Below are positions 19,546-29,931 of a DNA stretch of 48,917 bases, in pieces (the first letter of the stretch is position 1; every line of letters starts with the position of its first letter). The notes under the pieces were generated by a model. The model saw only the letters and a list, made by a program, of their open reading frames with translations, was not told where the DNA came from and searched no databases. The position numbers and the translations under genes were made by a program. Source of the stretch: Chara braunii (taxonomy: Eukaryota > Streptophyta > Charophyceae > Charales > Characeae); the NCBI GenBank assembly GCA_003427395.1, contig BFEA01000095.1, positions 3,083,259 to 3,132,175 of the forward strand, written 5' to 3'.

Positions 19546-20600
19546 TAGAATGCATTGTCTATCGCAGTCTATGGGTGTATCTTTCGCTTCTAGTATCCTC
19601 ATGCTGTGGCTGATACTTCCGGGTCAGCCCATCATCATCACCTCGTGCTCTGGAACAGAAAGATACAGAAAGAAAACAGAGAGAGAGAGGATACAAAGAT
19701 TACGCACGCACCTTCTGATGATGTCTTCATATTTGTCAGACCAAGGAGGAGGGCAACGTAACCATCAGTTTCTTGGTGGCCCTTCCAATAAATTGGCCGG
19801 TGAATTCTGCACTGGTCACTGATCCTCCAACCGCCTATGTCTACTCTGTTCGCACTGTTGTCTCTGTGGACTCCTCGTTCCCCCAAGACAATCGCTGGTC
19901 TCCCTTTGCCCCACCAGCCAACCCAAGTGAATGTGCAACCGCCTCCTGTGGGAAGCAACTCCTGGTCCAATCCTCAAGCTCGTGCGTATCTACCATCCAC
20001 ACACCTAGAGATTTGTACACAGACACATATAACCATTCCGTCATTCATGCATGGGCCGTTTTCATCATGTGCATGTGAATTGTTACAGTTCCTTTCCAAA
20101 AGCAAACATAAACAAAGAAAAGGGGTCCCCTTTTCAGCTACAGCAATTCAATTCTAGAGGCATAATTGCAGAAACTTTGCAATGGTTCACGTCAAATAAC
20201 CTTTACAGCAAAAACGGGCGCGAAAAGGGGTATCGTTGCCTTCAGAAAGCTTGGAAAAAGGGTATTTCTGCAATGAATTTAGGGAATTGTAGGGGTTTGT
20301 TGCAATCCAATAATGTATTTCTGCCATGAAAGCTCGTTGTGAAGGTACATTTTGGCGAGACAGATTAAAAACCAGGCATTTCTGCAGTTTACCTAGGCTA
20401 CTTGGATCGCCCAGCCGAGCACCGCAGCCAAGTTGCCCAGGGGTCACCTGCTTGGGGGTCACCTGCACGAGCACCCCGTGCAGACAAAACTCAGCACTTC
20501 CTTTTTTCTTTTTTGTTTGTGGGGCACCTTTGTGCCCACCTGGCTTTGTAAAAACCGGGCTTATTTTCGTTTATAAAAAGCTTTCAGGTTTCACCTAAAC
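19546..20600. other. No gene recognised
   Basis: Several short frames, including a Pro-rich one near 19840-19990, have no support from motifs or splice context. GCATTTCTGCA-like words recur around 20180-20390. Confidence 0.4.
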
Positions 20601-20604
20601 CAGG

Positions 20605-21003
20605 CTCAGACAAACTCAGGACAAAAATTAAGAAGACACTAAAAACAGACTCAAAACAGACTCACACACACTCAAACCAAGTTGAAAACAGAAGCAGACA
20701 GACTCAAATGGACCTGTAGACTAGAATAGACTTAAAAGAGACTCAAACAGACTAAGGCAGACTCAAAATTGGCGCAAACAGATTTAAACAGTCCTGTGAT
20801 AGAGTCAAAACTGGCTCAGAACAGAGTTAGACAGACTCAAACGGAGCTATCAGACTCAAAACAGACTCAGAACAGATCCGAGACAGACTGAAAACAGGAT
20901 AAACCAGACTCAAAAGAGAACCAGACAGACTAAAACTGAGGTTCGGACTCAAGCAGGCTGAAAACAGACTCGAACAGACTCATCGGGAGTCAAAACAGAA
21001 TTA
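20605..21003 (+). repeat. Degenerate ~10-bp tandem repeat (AAACAGACTC family)
   Basis: About 400 bp made almost entirely of variants of CAGACTCAAAA: ACAGACTCAAAACAGACTCA, GGCAGACTCAAAA, CAGACTCAAACGG and so on, often 10 or 11 bases apart but irregular. No open frame is maintained across it. Confidence 0.8.
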
Positions 21004-21265
21004 TTCATAATGTAATATTAGGAATCACACACTGGCACACATTGTCAATCCACAAACAGCCTCCCCAACGACAAAAATGGCGGGAGATTTGTTTTGGAAT
21101 CCTTTTGAGCTGCGGCCAGTGGACCAGGATGGGCACTGGGTCTCAAGTGTCCCATGGCCAAAGGAACAAAATCTGCCCGGCACTCGCCCTGGGCATCTGC
21201 ACGGCCGGGCCGCAGGGCAAATCGTTTTTTCCTGTTTCAGCTTTTGTTCCCCCATCTCCTCCCCC

Positions 21266-21387
21266 CCCCCTCCCTATCTTTTTTTTTTTGTGTGTAAGTT
21301 TATATTAAACCGATCAGAACAGAACTACACTTGATCTTAGCCAAATGGCAGAGAAAGGTGGTATTCTCCCTCCCCCTCCCTATCTTT
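21266..21387 (-). ncRNA. Retroposed, 3'-truncated U2 snRNA fragment with A-tail and target duplications
   Basis: The minus strand from about 21364 to 21299 reads as the U2 snRNA 5' end, including TTTGGCTAAGATCAAGTGTAG and ...TGATCGGTTTAATAT. That is the branch-site-pairing region (GTAGT) and the start of the Sm-proximal part. Compared with plant U2 as I know it, there are substitutions in the 5' stem and a one-base deletion after GTAGT. It stops there, continues as AACTTACACAC and ends in 11 A (T-run 21279-21289). CCCCCTCCCTATCTTT occurs on both sides (21266-21281 and 21372-21387) as the target duplication. It is therefore a pseudogene, not a working U2 gene. Confidence 0.85.
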
Positions 21388-21943
21388 ATCAGCATGTTGT
21401 GATTTTGCATCGAGTATCCTGCACTGGGATCGAAAAAGCAGTTCCACAATTCCTTGACTGTCCTTTCGGGAGGTCCATTACAATTAGAACGAGATGAGAA
21501 AATTCGCACAGCATGGCATTGCATTGAATCCCTTGTACGCACACAGCATATTGTCATAATAACACTCACTCGGGCAGACATAAGCATCACTCGGAGTCTC
21601 TACTGTGCCCACCAGATCTCTGAACAGCAATTCTTCAGCGTTCTGGGTGTCACTGAGATGATAAGCATCAATTGAGAGCTCATGTACTACACCTTCGGGC
21701 ATAGTCACAGTTCGTCTAACCTGGATGCATGTGGCCGCTATTTACTGTAAAATCCAGTTAAATTAAAAAGTCCCGGCGTGAATATGACCATAGAGGAGTA
21801 AAGAGGCAGCTATGAAACACCCACGGAGGCAGCCATGCGCAGCCGTGGCAGCCAGCGGGGGGGGGGTCGCGGGGGTTAGGGAGGCAGATTTGGGTTGCGC
21901 AACCCCCGCGCCAACCCCTCAAAGAAAAAAAAGGAAAAAAAAA
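21388..21943. other. No gene recognised, ending in A-rich sequence at a gap
   Basis: Short unsupported frames. A G-run (21857-21866) and a GC-rich inverted stretch around GGGTTGCGCAACCC (21893-21906, a 14-bp perfect palindrome) precede the gap. Confidence 0.4.
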
Positions 21944-22420
21944 NNNNNNNNNNNNNNNNNNNNNNNNNNNNNNNNNNNNNNNNNNNNNNNNNNNNNNNNN
22001 NNNNNNNNNNNNNNNNNNNNNNNNNNNNNNNNNNNNNNNNNNNNNNNNNNNNNNNNNNNNNNNNNNNNNNNNNNNNNNNNNNNNNNNNNNNNNNNNNNNN
22101 NNNNNNNNNNNNNNNNNNNNNNNNNNNNNNNNNNNNNNNNNNNNNNNNNNNNNNNNNNNNNNNNNNNNNNNNNNNNNNNNNNNNNNNNNNNNNNNNNNNN
22201 NNNNNNNNNNNNNNNNNNNNNNNNNNNNNNNNNNNNNNNNNNNNNNNNNNNNNNNNNNNNNNNNNNNNNNNNNNNNNNNNNNNNNNNNNNNNNNNNNNNN
22301 NNNNNNNNNNNNNNNNNNNNNNNNNNNNNNNNNNNNNNNNNNNNNNNNNNNNNNNNNNNNNNNNNNNNNNNNNNNNNNNNNNNNNNNNNNNNNNNNNNNN
22401 NNNNNNNNNNNNNNNNNNNN
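21944..22420. other. Assembly gap, 477 n
   Basis: Run of undetermined bases between an A-rich stretch and a CA repeat. The size may be an estimate. Confidence 0.99.
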
Positions 22421-22554
22421 CACACACACACACACACACACACACATACATTCACACACACACACACACACACATTCACACACGCACACACATTCACACA
22501 CACACCCACCCACACACACATACACACATTCACACACATACATTAACACATACA

Positions 22555-22592
<38 letters not shown>

Positions 22593-22605
22593 CACACACA
22601 CATAC
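22421..22605 (+). repeat. CA-rich microsatellite with ATTCAC and ATACAC interruptions
   Basis: Compound CA repeat filling the distal edge of the gap and extending to about 22605. Confidence 0.95.
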
Positions 22606-22759
22606 TAATCGGCCCTCAAAAAAAAAAACAGCACTATTTTATTTGTTTTTTTTTCATTCCTTGATTATTTCCTTATTACACAACAACAAAAAAAAAAAAC
22701 ATAAAATCGAAGAAGACAAAGAACAATCAACAAAAAATCCCCCTAAAATTTTTTTATTT

Positions 22760-23015
22760 TTTTTTTAAATTCTCTTCTCCACCTTTTCTGTTTTTTATTT
22801 TTTATAATTCCCTAGAATTAGTAGTTCCCTTGACAAAAAAAATATGGAGTTGTAGGGTGTGAAAAACCCTACAATCCCTTTTTTTTTGTTTCCCCTATTA
22901 TTTTCGGCGAGAAAAATCCGTGAAAAACGTGGCCGCTGTGTGGCCGACCCCAGCCGCGGCCGCGGCCCTGAATGCGGCCGCCCTCCGAGTTTGACCCCGC
23001 GGCCGCGGGCGCAAC
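22760..23015 (+). repeat. Dispersed repeat copy 2 (T-rich head, GC-rich tail)
   Basis: Shares the block order of 19306-19545: CTCCACCTTTTCTGTTTT, TAATTCCCTAGAATTAGTAGTT, CCCCTATTATTTTCGGCG, AAATCCGTGAAAAACGTGG, GCTGTGTGGCCG, CCCTCCGAG, TTTGACCCCGCGG. It includes an added hairpin, TTGTAGGGT/ACCCTACAA, at 22849-22873, and CG-rich NotI-like palindromes (GCGGCCGC). Confidence 0.65.
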
Positions 23016-23147
23016 ATCGAGAGGCAGACAACGACCAGCTTCTTGCCCCAATTGGGTTGACGGGGGAAAAAGCAGAGACATGCAAGAACTGCCATGGTAC
23101 TGTCGTAGTTTCAAAAGTCAGAAGCTTGACAGTACACACCACACTCA

Positions 23148-23690
23148 AATCTTTCCTGCTGAATACGACCGTAATAAGGCTAAGAATGCAGCCAGCAAAT
23201 CCCCGAGGGATTTTGCCCCTCGAGCCCACGTCCACCAACTACTAGTTCTCCTCTTGCTCCTCCTCAATCGCACCATAATTAGCCCAGGTAGCAGTCGATT
23301 CCCAAAAATCCGAGAGCAAGCATGGGCGGGCTTAACTACCCCTAATTCCCTGTTTCTCGCTCTGGTCCTGCTGAATCCGGCCATAATCAGTGCAGTAGCG
23401 CATCCTGGAAAAGGCAGAGTAAGTATGGCCAGATGTGGTTGCCTATTTCTCCTTCTGCTGCCGCTGAATCAGACCCTAATGAGGGAAAAAATGAATGATT
23501 ATCCCGGTAAATCCCCCACTGAGTATGCCAAGACCCAGGTCTATCCTCCCCACCCGACAGTTGAAATTCTTACGGAATTCTTTTTTCGTTGTCCTGATGA
23601 ATCAGACCGTGATTAAGCTAAGACATCCTGAACGTGACTCCCAGAAAATCGCAGAGCGAGTATGCCCAGTTCTTTCTTCTTTTGTAAGAG
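23148..23690 (+). repeat. Degenerate tandem repeat, about five units of 90-130 bp
   Basis: Units begin near 23148, 23247, 23357, 23448 and 23578. Each has a pyrimidine-rich lead, then CTGCTGAATC or a close variant, then G-CC-TAAT-A. Most end in GAGAGCAAG or GAGCGAGTATGCCCAG-like sequence. Divergence between units is high, so the array is old. Confidence 0.7.
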
Positions 23691-23921
23691 CGGTTGACAG
23701 CGTTCAGATGTTACATCCGGCAGGTCTAACTGCAGGTACTTGCCTGATTATCTTCTTCAAAATAAAGTAAACGAAAAAGCAAACAAAAAAAAAAGAGCAA
23801 TTCCCCCCGCAGCAAAATAACGTTAAAACTGCCGCTGGGGAATCCCAGTGTTAGGAGGCCCTAAGAATCCACGACGACCTGGTCTATACCTATGTCCTAC
23901 ATCCCTTGCGCGGGGTGATCC

Positions 23922-24023
23922 TTCCCCCGGATTCTCCGTTCCTGGTCGTTTATCACCGTAATAGACGCTCACTTCCCCTAGATTCTCCGTTCCTGGTCGA
24001 TTGTCTCCATAATCGACGGTTAC
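23922..24023 (+). repeat. 51-bp tandem duplication
   Basis: Units 23922-23972 and 23973-24023 share GATTCTCCGTTCCTGGTCG and the surrounding sequence. Unit 2 contains an inverted repeat, GTCGATT/AATCGAC. Confidence 0.85.
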
Positions 24024-24102
24024 TAAGCAAATGGAAACTTAAGTGAAAGGACCGCGGGAACGCTAGAGAGCGAAAGCGGAACGACGAAAACTCAGGGAGG
24101 GG

Positions 24103-24257
24103 AAAAAAAAAAAAAAAAAGAATCAACCCAAAAAAAAGAAAATATGGAATCAAGGAGTGGACGACCTTTGTTAAGCGTCTTCTCCCTTTTTTCTTTCCTG
24201 TATGTGGCATGTGCGTCTCGCCGTCTCCCTTTCCTTTTATCTCCGTGGGTGCGCGTC

Positions 24258-24316
<59 letters not shown>

Positions 24317-24320
24317 ACAA
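24103..24320. repeat. A-run and CT/GC microsatellite
   Basis: An A-run lies at about 24102-24119, (CT)n at about 24258-24303, then an alternating CG run to 24316. Confidence 0.9.
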
Positions 24321-24985
24321 ACAAGCTGGAAAGAGAAGAAGACGGAAGAGAAACACGGAAAGACCATATCCAGAGAATCAGAGATCGCCAAGTAAGTGAA
24401 CGAGTTTGACACGCCAGTTAAATCCCTGCAGCAATAGAACCCTCAAACAGCACACTCACAGGAAGACTTCTTTGAGTGTATCCCCCCTTAACGAAGGTCA
24501 GACTTAGTCCATGAACTCCTTTGGGTATACCCAAAGACCAAAGAGTCGGCAAAAGGAAACAGAGAGGTTGCAGAAGACAAGACGGGAAGAGAATACAGAC
24601 GACGGTGGGGAAGTTGAAAAAAGGGCAGGCCATTACTGGAAGCAGAAGTTCGGAGGGGAGGGAAGGAACATGAAGAGAATGGAGGGAAAAGTCAGGAGGG
24701 AAGGGGAGAGAAGCAACAGGAAAACAAGTCCACCTACCTCCTTGAAATGAATGAACTACGTTCAAAGAAAGGGAGGCGCATAGAATTATCCTTCCTCTTG
24801 CTTCGTGTTCCTTTCCTCTTCCGTCATCTGACAGAATAAACCCGGCGTATGCTCCTCGATCCGGCAGCCGGTACTGATCTCACCCTATTCTACGCTGCAC
24901 CGCAGACTTCTCCCCATTCCACGGCCTCCTCTTACAGGTTGTCGCCTGGCGGTTGTTTGTTTCGTTTTCTCACTCGCCTCTGCAG
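24321..24985. other. No gene recognised
   Basis: Frames on both strands here are low-complexity (Arg/Glu-rich or Leu/Pro-rich) shadows of purine-rich DNA. Confidence 0.4.
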
Positions 24986-24986
24986 G

Positions 24987-24987
<1 letters not shown>

Positions 24988-25051
<64 letters not shown>
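24988..25051 (+). repeat. (CT)n microsatellite
   Basis: About 32 uninterrupted CT units. Confidence 0.95.
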
Positions 25052-25053
<2 letters not shown>

Positions 25054-25277
25054 GCACACGACGATGATGATCCTACACAAAGCTGCGCGGCACTCGAACG
25101 CGTTCTATGGGGAGGAGAGCACCAAGTCTGAAACGCCAGAAATGCGTAGAGCAAATAACGCCATCCCGTAGTCACCCCGTTGGGCGTTGCCTCAAAATAT
25201 CAGCGACCTAGAAAACACGTAAGAAGTGCGAAAGATGTGAATGGTTGGTAAACAGACTTGGCACCCGGGGCCATACA

Positions 25278-25325
25278 CCGTTGAGTTAGTTCAACGCTAG
25301 TTCAACGTTGAACTAGCTCAACGCG
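25278..25325. repeat. Nested palindrome built from GTTGAACTAG
   Basis: A perfect 22-bp palindrome, GCTAGTTCAACGTTGAACTAGC by halves, lies at 25296-25317. Around it, an 18-bp inverted repeat with one mismatch pairs CGTTGAGTTAGTTCAACG on the left with CGTTGAACTAGCTCAACG on the right. Confidence 0.9.
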
Positions 25326-25549
25326 TGTGACCCCACGCGAAGTTGGAGATGCATAGGAGCTGCATATCTAGCGGTTTGTTTTCAGATGTGAGAAATGAAA
25401 AGACTTTTGTTCTTTTTTTTTTTCAAGAAAGGTGGTGAAAAATCCCTGCACCCGAATACAAAGCCCCCTACCCTCCCCATCGTCCGTTGAACTGGGGTAT
25501 GGGTTCGACGGTGTTTCCCATGCTGCATCATATTTATTCATATATGTTT

Positions 25550-25665
25550 CGTGAAAAATAGTAGTGGCGTCATCATTGTTATTATTGTCTGATTGCTGCA
25601 TCCTCTATATTCCTCTACATTCCGTGAAAATAGTGGTGGCGTCATCATTGTTATTATTGTCTGAC
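25550..25665 (+). repeat. Duplicated ~42-bp segment, 74 bp apart
   Basis: GTGGCGTCATCATTGTTATT and its flanks occur near 25563 and 25636, with one or two differences. Confidence 0.85.
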
Positions 25666-25802
25666 CGTGGGCCTCCGTTCAATCAGGTAGTATTTGTCAG
25701 CCAGAACGCCCCTCAACATATGCCCCTTCCTTAGTGGGCATACGTAGTTATGTATTCACCCCGCTTTCTGGTGAAGGTTTTTTCCCGCAATTCTGTAACT
25801 TG

Positions 25803-26068
25803 AGTGGGCCACACCTTTGGTGTATGCAGCAGTGGGCCACACCTTTAGTGTATGTAGCCATGTTCCTGGTTGTGGTCCTTCCCACGATTGAAAATCAAAG
25901 TGGCCCTATTCCCATGGTTCTGCATGTGAGCGATGTATGTTGCCCTATCTCCTGAGTAAATGCACCATGCCTTCATTGTGCTGCTCGATCTTTTTTCCTC
26001 TGTATGTTGCCCCATTTCCTGAGTAAATGCACCATGCCTTTAATGTGTTGTTCTATCTTTTTGCTCTA
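25803..26068 (+). repeat. Two short tandem duplications
   Basis: AGTGGGCCACACCTTT with GTGTATG occurs twice about 29 bp apart (25803-25860). A ~68-bp unit containing CTGAGTAAATGCACCATGCC occurs at about 25934-26001 and 26002-26068. Confidence 0.8.
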
Positions 26069-26289
26069 CTCCCTGCCCTCCCCTTTCAGACTCCGTTCCA
26101 ACCCCGATAGTCGGGTACTGCTCCATCGTTTTGTGGTAAACGAACGTGATGTCCTGAAGTTGAAGACAAGTTGCTCTCATTTGCTCCGTGTGAGTGCTGC
26201 TCCCTGGCTTTGAGCAGGTGATGCACTTCCGACCTGCACCCCACTCATTTTTTCCCATCATTTCAAGATCGAACAGGTGACACTTATCC

Positions 26290-26294
26290 GCGCG

Positions 26295-26329
<35 letters not shown>

Positions 26330-26504
26330 GTGGCATCACTCTTGGATGCCACTGGCTTTGAGTCGGTGCTGGACATTGGCACTATGTGGCCCACGTGACG
26401 TTGTTCGTTGGCTCTGAGCACGTGCCACGTGGCAATCTGCTCCTCAGTTTTTTTTGTTTTTTGGCACTTCAAGTCGCATAGGTGATACTCATCCGCTAAC
26501 ACAG

Positions 26505-26541
<37 letters not shown>
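26290..26541. repeat. Diverged ~210-bp tandem units each ending in a CA microsatellite
   Basis: CA repeats at about 26299-26329 and 26507-26540 are each preceded by a shared segment with CACTTCAAG or CATTTCAAG, then CAGGTGA or TAGGTGA, then CTTATCCGC or CTCATCCGC. Confidence 0.8.
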
Positions 26542-26542
<1 letters not shown>

Positions 26543-26569
26543 CTCTTTCATATATTTTTCTTTTTTTTT

Positions 26570-27056
26570 TCCTTTCCTTTTTTGTTGGAAATGCCCCTGA
26601 AGTTTACATTTATTTGCGATTTGCCCCTTGGACGGCCACATACCCTGATTTGCCCCTGGGCCTCTGAACTCTCGTGCAGGCCCCTATCAGTGAGGGGCAC
26701 AACTTTTCGGAATGCCCCTAAATTATCGGACCGGCGGTCCTATTTCCCCTGCTGTCTGTCCGATTTGCCCTTCTGTGGGGGAAGCATCTTCCTGAGATGC
26801 CCTCGAGCAGGGAGGTGTGACGAACTGTTTTCTGTAACCGCGCGACTTTTTGCGCGAAGCTGCTTCGGGGTTCGGGAGGGTCGGTCGTGTGAAGTGCATG
26901 GGAATGGGTCGGGTCTGGCCAGTTGCATGGATGCCCTCGCTTCTTTTTTTTTCGGTTGTCGGACCAGGGTCGGGGAAATCCCGCGCTGACCGTTGAGTGG
27001 GCGCGCCTTAGCAAGCGCGGTGAATAATTGTTGCCATAGCTTCTTTCTTGCTCTAC
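26570..27056. other. No gene recognised
   Basis: Contains repeated GATTTGCCCCT and AATGCCCCT words between 26588 and 26780. No supported ORF. Confidence 0.4.
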
Positions 27057-27069
27057 TGTGAGATTGGGA

Positions 27070-27597
27070 GTTTTGGGCGCGATGTCGGAGCAAATACCCC
27101 GTGGTTTTTCAACGTCGGACGCTGTCTGACTCTTTCCTTGAATTGGTGGACTTGATGAGACTAACGTTTGCCAAAAAGTTTATTCAGACCTGACCTATGA
27201 CCGAGAGATGAAAAATTTTTTGAGCTTTAGTCCGGACGCTGATGGCGTCCGAATGTAACGATGGTAGTTGGCAGTACTCCGCTCTTGTCGAGACCGCAGA
27301 GGTATGTGCGGGCATGAGAACGGTAAAACTAGACCTATTCTATCTAAAATAATGTCGCACAGCTGCTAAGCCGCGCGATTCAGTGCCTAAGTAGGCTAAA
27401 AAGAGGGATGTACAGCTGGCGCACCCGGTTAGAGCGGCGAAAGGAGCGATGCAACCGCATTCGTCTCGACGGTTCGCGGGATACTTAGCATCGTTCCAAG
27501 TTGTCTCTTGGATTATGCTTTTTGTTTTATCTCCTGCGTGACATAGTCGGGAAGGCTCCCGCGCTTTGCAAAAAGGCGGGGGCCGATGCGCTCGACA
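27070..27597 (+). repeat. 5' LTR of the non-autonomous element
   Basis: Matches 29400-29931. Ends CTCGACA at 27597, followed by GG and the PBS. It lacks the AAGGGTATTTG half of a hairpin present in the downstream copy, an internal deletion of about 8-10 bases. TGTGAG at 27057 is a possible start. Confidence 0.8.
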
Positions 27598-27599
27598 GG

Positions 27600-27617
27600 T
27601 GGCGCCGTTGCCGGGGA
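27600..27617 (+). other. Primer binding site complementary to tRNA-Asp 3' end
   Basis: TGGCGCCGTTGCCGGGGA, 18 bases. Its complement is TCCCCGGCAACGGCGCCA, the 3' end of plant tRNA-Asp as I know it, including CCA. It sits two bases after the LTR end. Confidence 0.85.
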
Positions 27618-29363
27618 TAACGGCAAACTACCGTTGTCCGTAGCGGAACGACACTCGGGTGATAGATTAATTGATCATATTCTCATTTCTAAGAGTTTAT
27701 TATTTTATCATCATTGATCTATTTCGTATCATTTTATCTCTATGGATTATGTGTTAATTTTATTATGAATGATATTTTGGCTATCTTGAACAATTCAGTT
27801 GGATGTAAATTCTTAATGTTCGGATATTAATTGAGTCATACTTTGTTATTATTTTGATATTCATCAATTTTATCAATAAATTTTGAGTATTGTGTTGAGG
27901 ATTATCGTCTTTCATGAAATATTTTAATCGTATACCTTATCATAAACTTTGATGTATCCTTTCAGTTATAATTTTAGTAGAGAAAATTTATTGTGCAAAT
28001 TATTGTAAGGTACAACTATTTTGAAATATTGTCAACTAAACGTTGACTTTCTTTTGATATTGTCTTAAATATTCATTTTGTCATGCATCTGATATTGAAA
28101 TGATGTACATTTCAATCGACCAGTTTACCCGGACTCCCATTCATTTTGAGATTATCCGTTTTATATATATGTGATGCATTTTTATGATTGAAGGCATCTG
28201 ATCTATTGTTAAAGATTTATTTTGCTTGGATCGTTGTGAAATTTTGTGTGAAAACATTTGTTGTAAGTTGTATTTCTCTTTTTTTTAATTTTTGAAGTAA
28301 GTTTTGAAGGCGTTATTATGTCACGACAAATTTCTGATGGATTTGTGAGCTCCCTAGGTGGTAGTGAGGCCCACGCCGGAGCTGTGCTTCTGGTCCATAG
28401 TTGGATGCTGTCTTCTATATCCTATGTGGTTTGAGGAAGAAAGACTACACTATCGCTGAAAGGGAGGAAGGTGTTGAGATCTTGTTAGAACGTTGCCTGT
28501 AAAGGTAGGCGACTATTGTTTGTCATGGGGGGAGGAGTAGCTACCTAACCTCGTGTCAAGCATGGTCACCGTACCTCTATGGTCGGGGTCTAGCTAGCCT
28601 CGGTTATTTGAGGTGGGACAGTTCTAGTTTACATGCAGGGGACTAATGGGGTCGAAGACACTGGACAGAGGGAATGTGGTGAGGCTCGTATCTAAAGCGG
28701 GGCTTGATGTCAAAATGTTATCCTCATATGGATTACACCACCCCTCGACACATTCACAAGGGGTTCAAAAGTAACGGGCATGATAATTTATGTGAATTGG
28801 AATGAGGATCATAACTTGGTCGGGGAACTTTGGACGAATGGTTTCTCTCATATGGTTGGTTCAAATTTTTTTTGGACCGCCCAAGAGGTTAATTATTTTA
28901 AAGGACATGTCAGGGAGTTAAACCTGACTTTTTTAGATAAATGGATGTGTCAACCAATTGGGGTTTTGAAGGCTAGCCGGGGGTTTTCCGGTACCATTCT
29001 GAGAGACTAAATGATGTTTTGAGTAGCCGCCAGTGGGATGATGTTTGGATCATTCTGAAAAAGTTCCTCTCAATTGAAGGCTTCCAGGGGCTAGACCTGG
29101 GTCCAAGTTTTGATAAGGCTTGTCAGAGGCAATATCTGGTATCATTCCATCCACATATGATTTGTAGTAAGTGAGGCTCCTGGAGGCTAAATCCAGTTTT
29201 GTTGTATTAAGTGAGGCTCCTGGAGACTAAATCCAGTTTTGTTATTGTACTGTTGTAAATTGGTGAAAAAGTTTCGTCTTAGTTCCGGATGATTGTGCGA
29301 ATTGTTGTGTATTGTGATCGTTGCTTTCACGTGAAAATTTTATAAGGATCCTTATTTCTATTT
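27618..29363 (+). other. Non-coding interior of the non-autonomous LTR element
   Basis: AT-rich from 27660 to 28320, then mixed. It carries a tandem duplication of about 41 bp at 29168-29250 (GTGAGGCTCCTGGAG...CTAAATCCAGTTTTG twice). The part near 28670-28770 resembles 30270-30400 in the next element (GTTATCC..., GGATTACACCACCC...). No ORF supported. Confidence 0.6.
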
Positions 29364-29931
29364 TGATGGTGAACGACGGGGACGTCGTTCAATGGGGTCC
29401 GGGAATGCTATCGGGGCAAATACCCTGACAAGGGTATTTGTCTTGATTTTCAATGTCGGACGTTGTCTGACTCTTTTGTTGAATTGATGGACATGATGAG
29501 ACTGACGTTTGCCAAAAAGTTTATTTAGACCTGACCTATGACCGAGAGATGAAAAGTTTTTTCGAGCTTTAGTCCGGACACTTATGGCGTCCGAATGTAA
29601 CGATGGAAGTTGGCAGTACTCCGCTCTTGTTGAGACCGCAGAGGTATGTGCGGGCATGAGAACGGTAAAACTGGACCTATTATATCTAAAATAATATAGC
29701 AGCCGCGCGATTCAGGGCCTAAGTATGCTAAAAAGAGGGATGTACAGCTGGCGCACCCGGTTAGAGCGGCGAAAGGAGCGATGCAACCGCGCCCGTCTCG
29801 ACAGTTCACGGGATACTTAGCATTGTTCCCAAGTTGTCTCTCGGATTATGTTTTTTTGTTTTATCTCCTGCGTGACATGGTCGGGAGGGTTCCCGCGCTT
29901 TGCAAAAAGACGGGGGCCGATGCGCTCGACA
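29364..29931 (+). repeat. 3' LTR of the non-autonomous element, possibly shared with the next element
   Basis: Begins around TGATGG (29364). It has hairpins at 29370-29391 (TGAACGAC/GTCGTTCA) and 29418-29439 (AAATACCCT/AGGGTATTT), then matches the 5' LTR to CTCGACA at 29931. It is not followed by a recognisable PBS. Confidence 0.75.

Larger units (their letters stand above)
27057..29931 (+). mobile_element. Non-autonomous LTR retrotransposon with tRNA-Asp primer site
   Basis: Two direct repeats of about 0.53 kb (27070-27597 and about 29364-29931) share the long central stretch with few differences, and both end in CTCGACA. A PBS follows the first after two bases. The 1.75-kb interior has no credible ORF, so any movement would depend on proteins supplied elsewhere, as for LARD or TRIM elements. 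The exact 5' edge of the first LTR is unclear because the first ~50 bases do not match, so no target duplication could be shown. Confidence 0.75.

Noticed and set aside
21758-22608. Frames of 190-275 codons spanning the gap
   Set aside because: They consist mostly of undetermined bases and CA-repeat dipeptides.
23590-23640. CTGATGA as a hammerhead ribozyme core
   Set aside because: No GAAA with a closing stem at the right distance. CTGATGA here is one variant of the local CTGCTGAATC repeat box.
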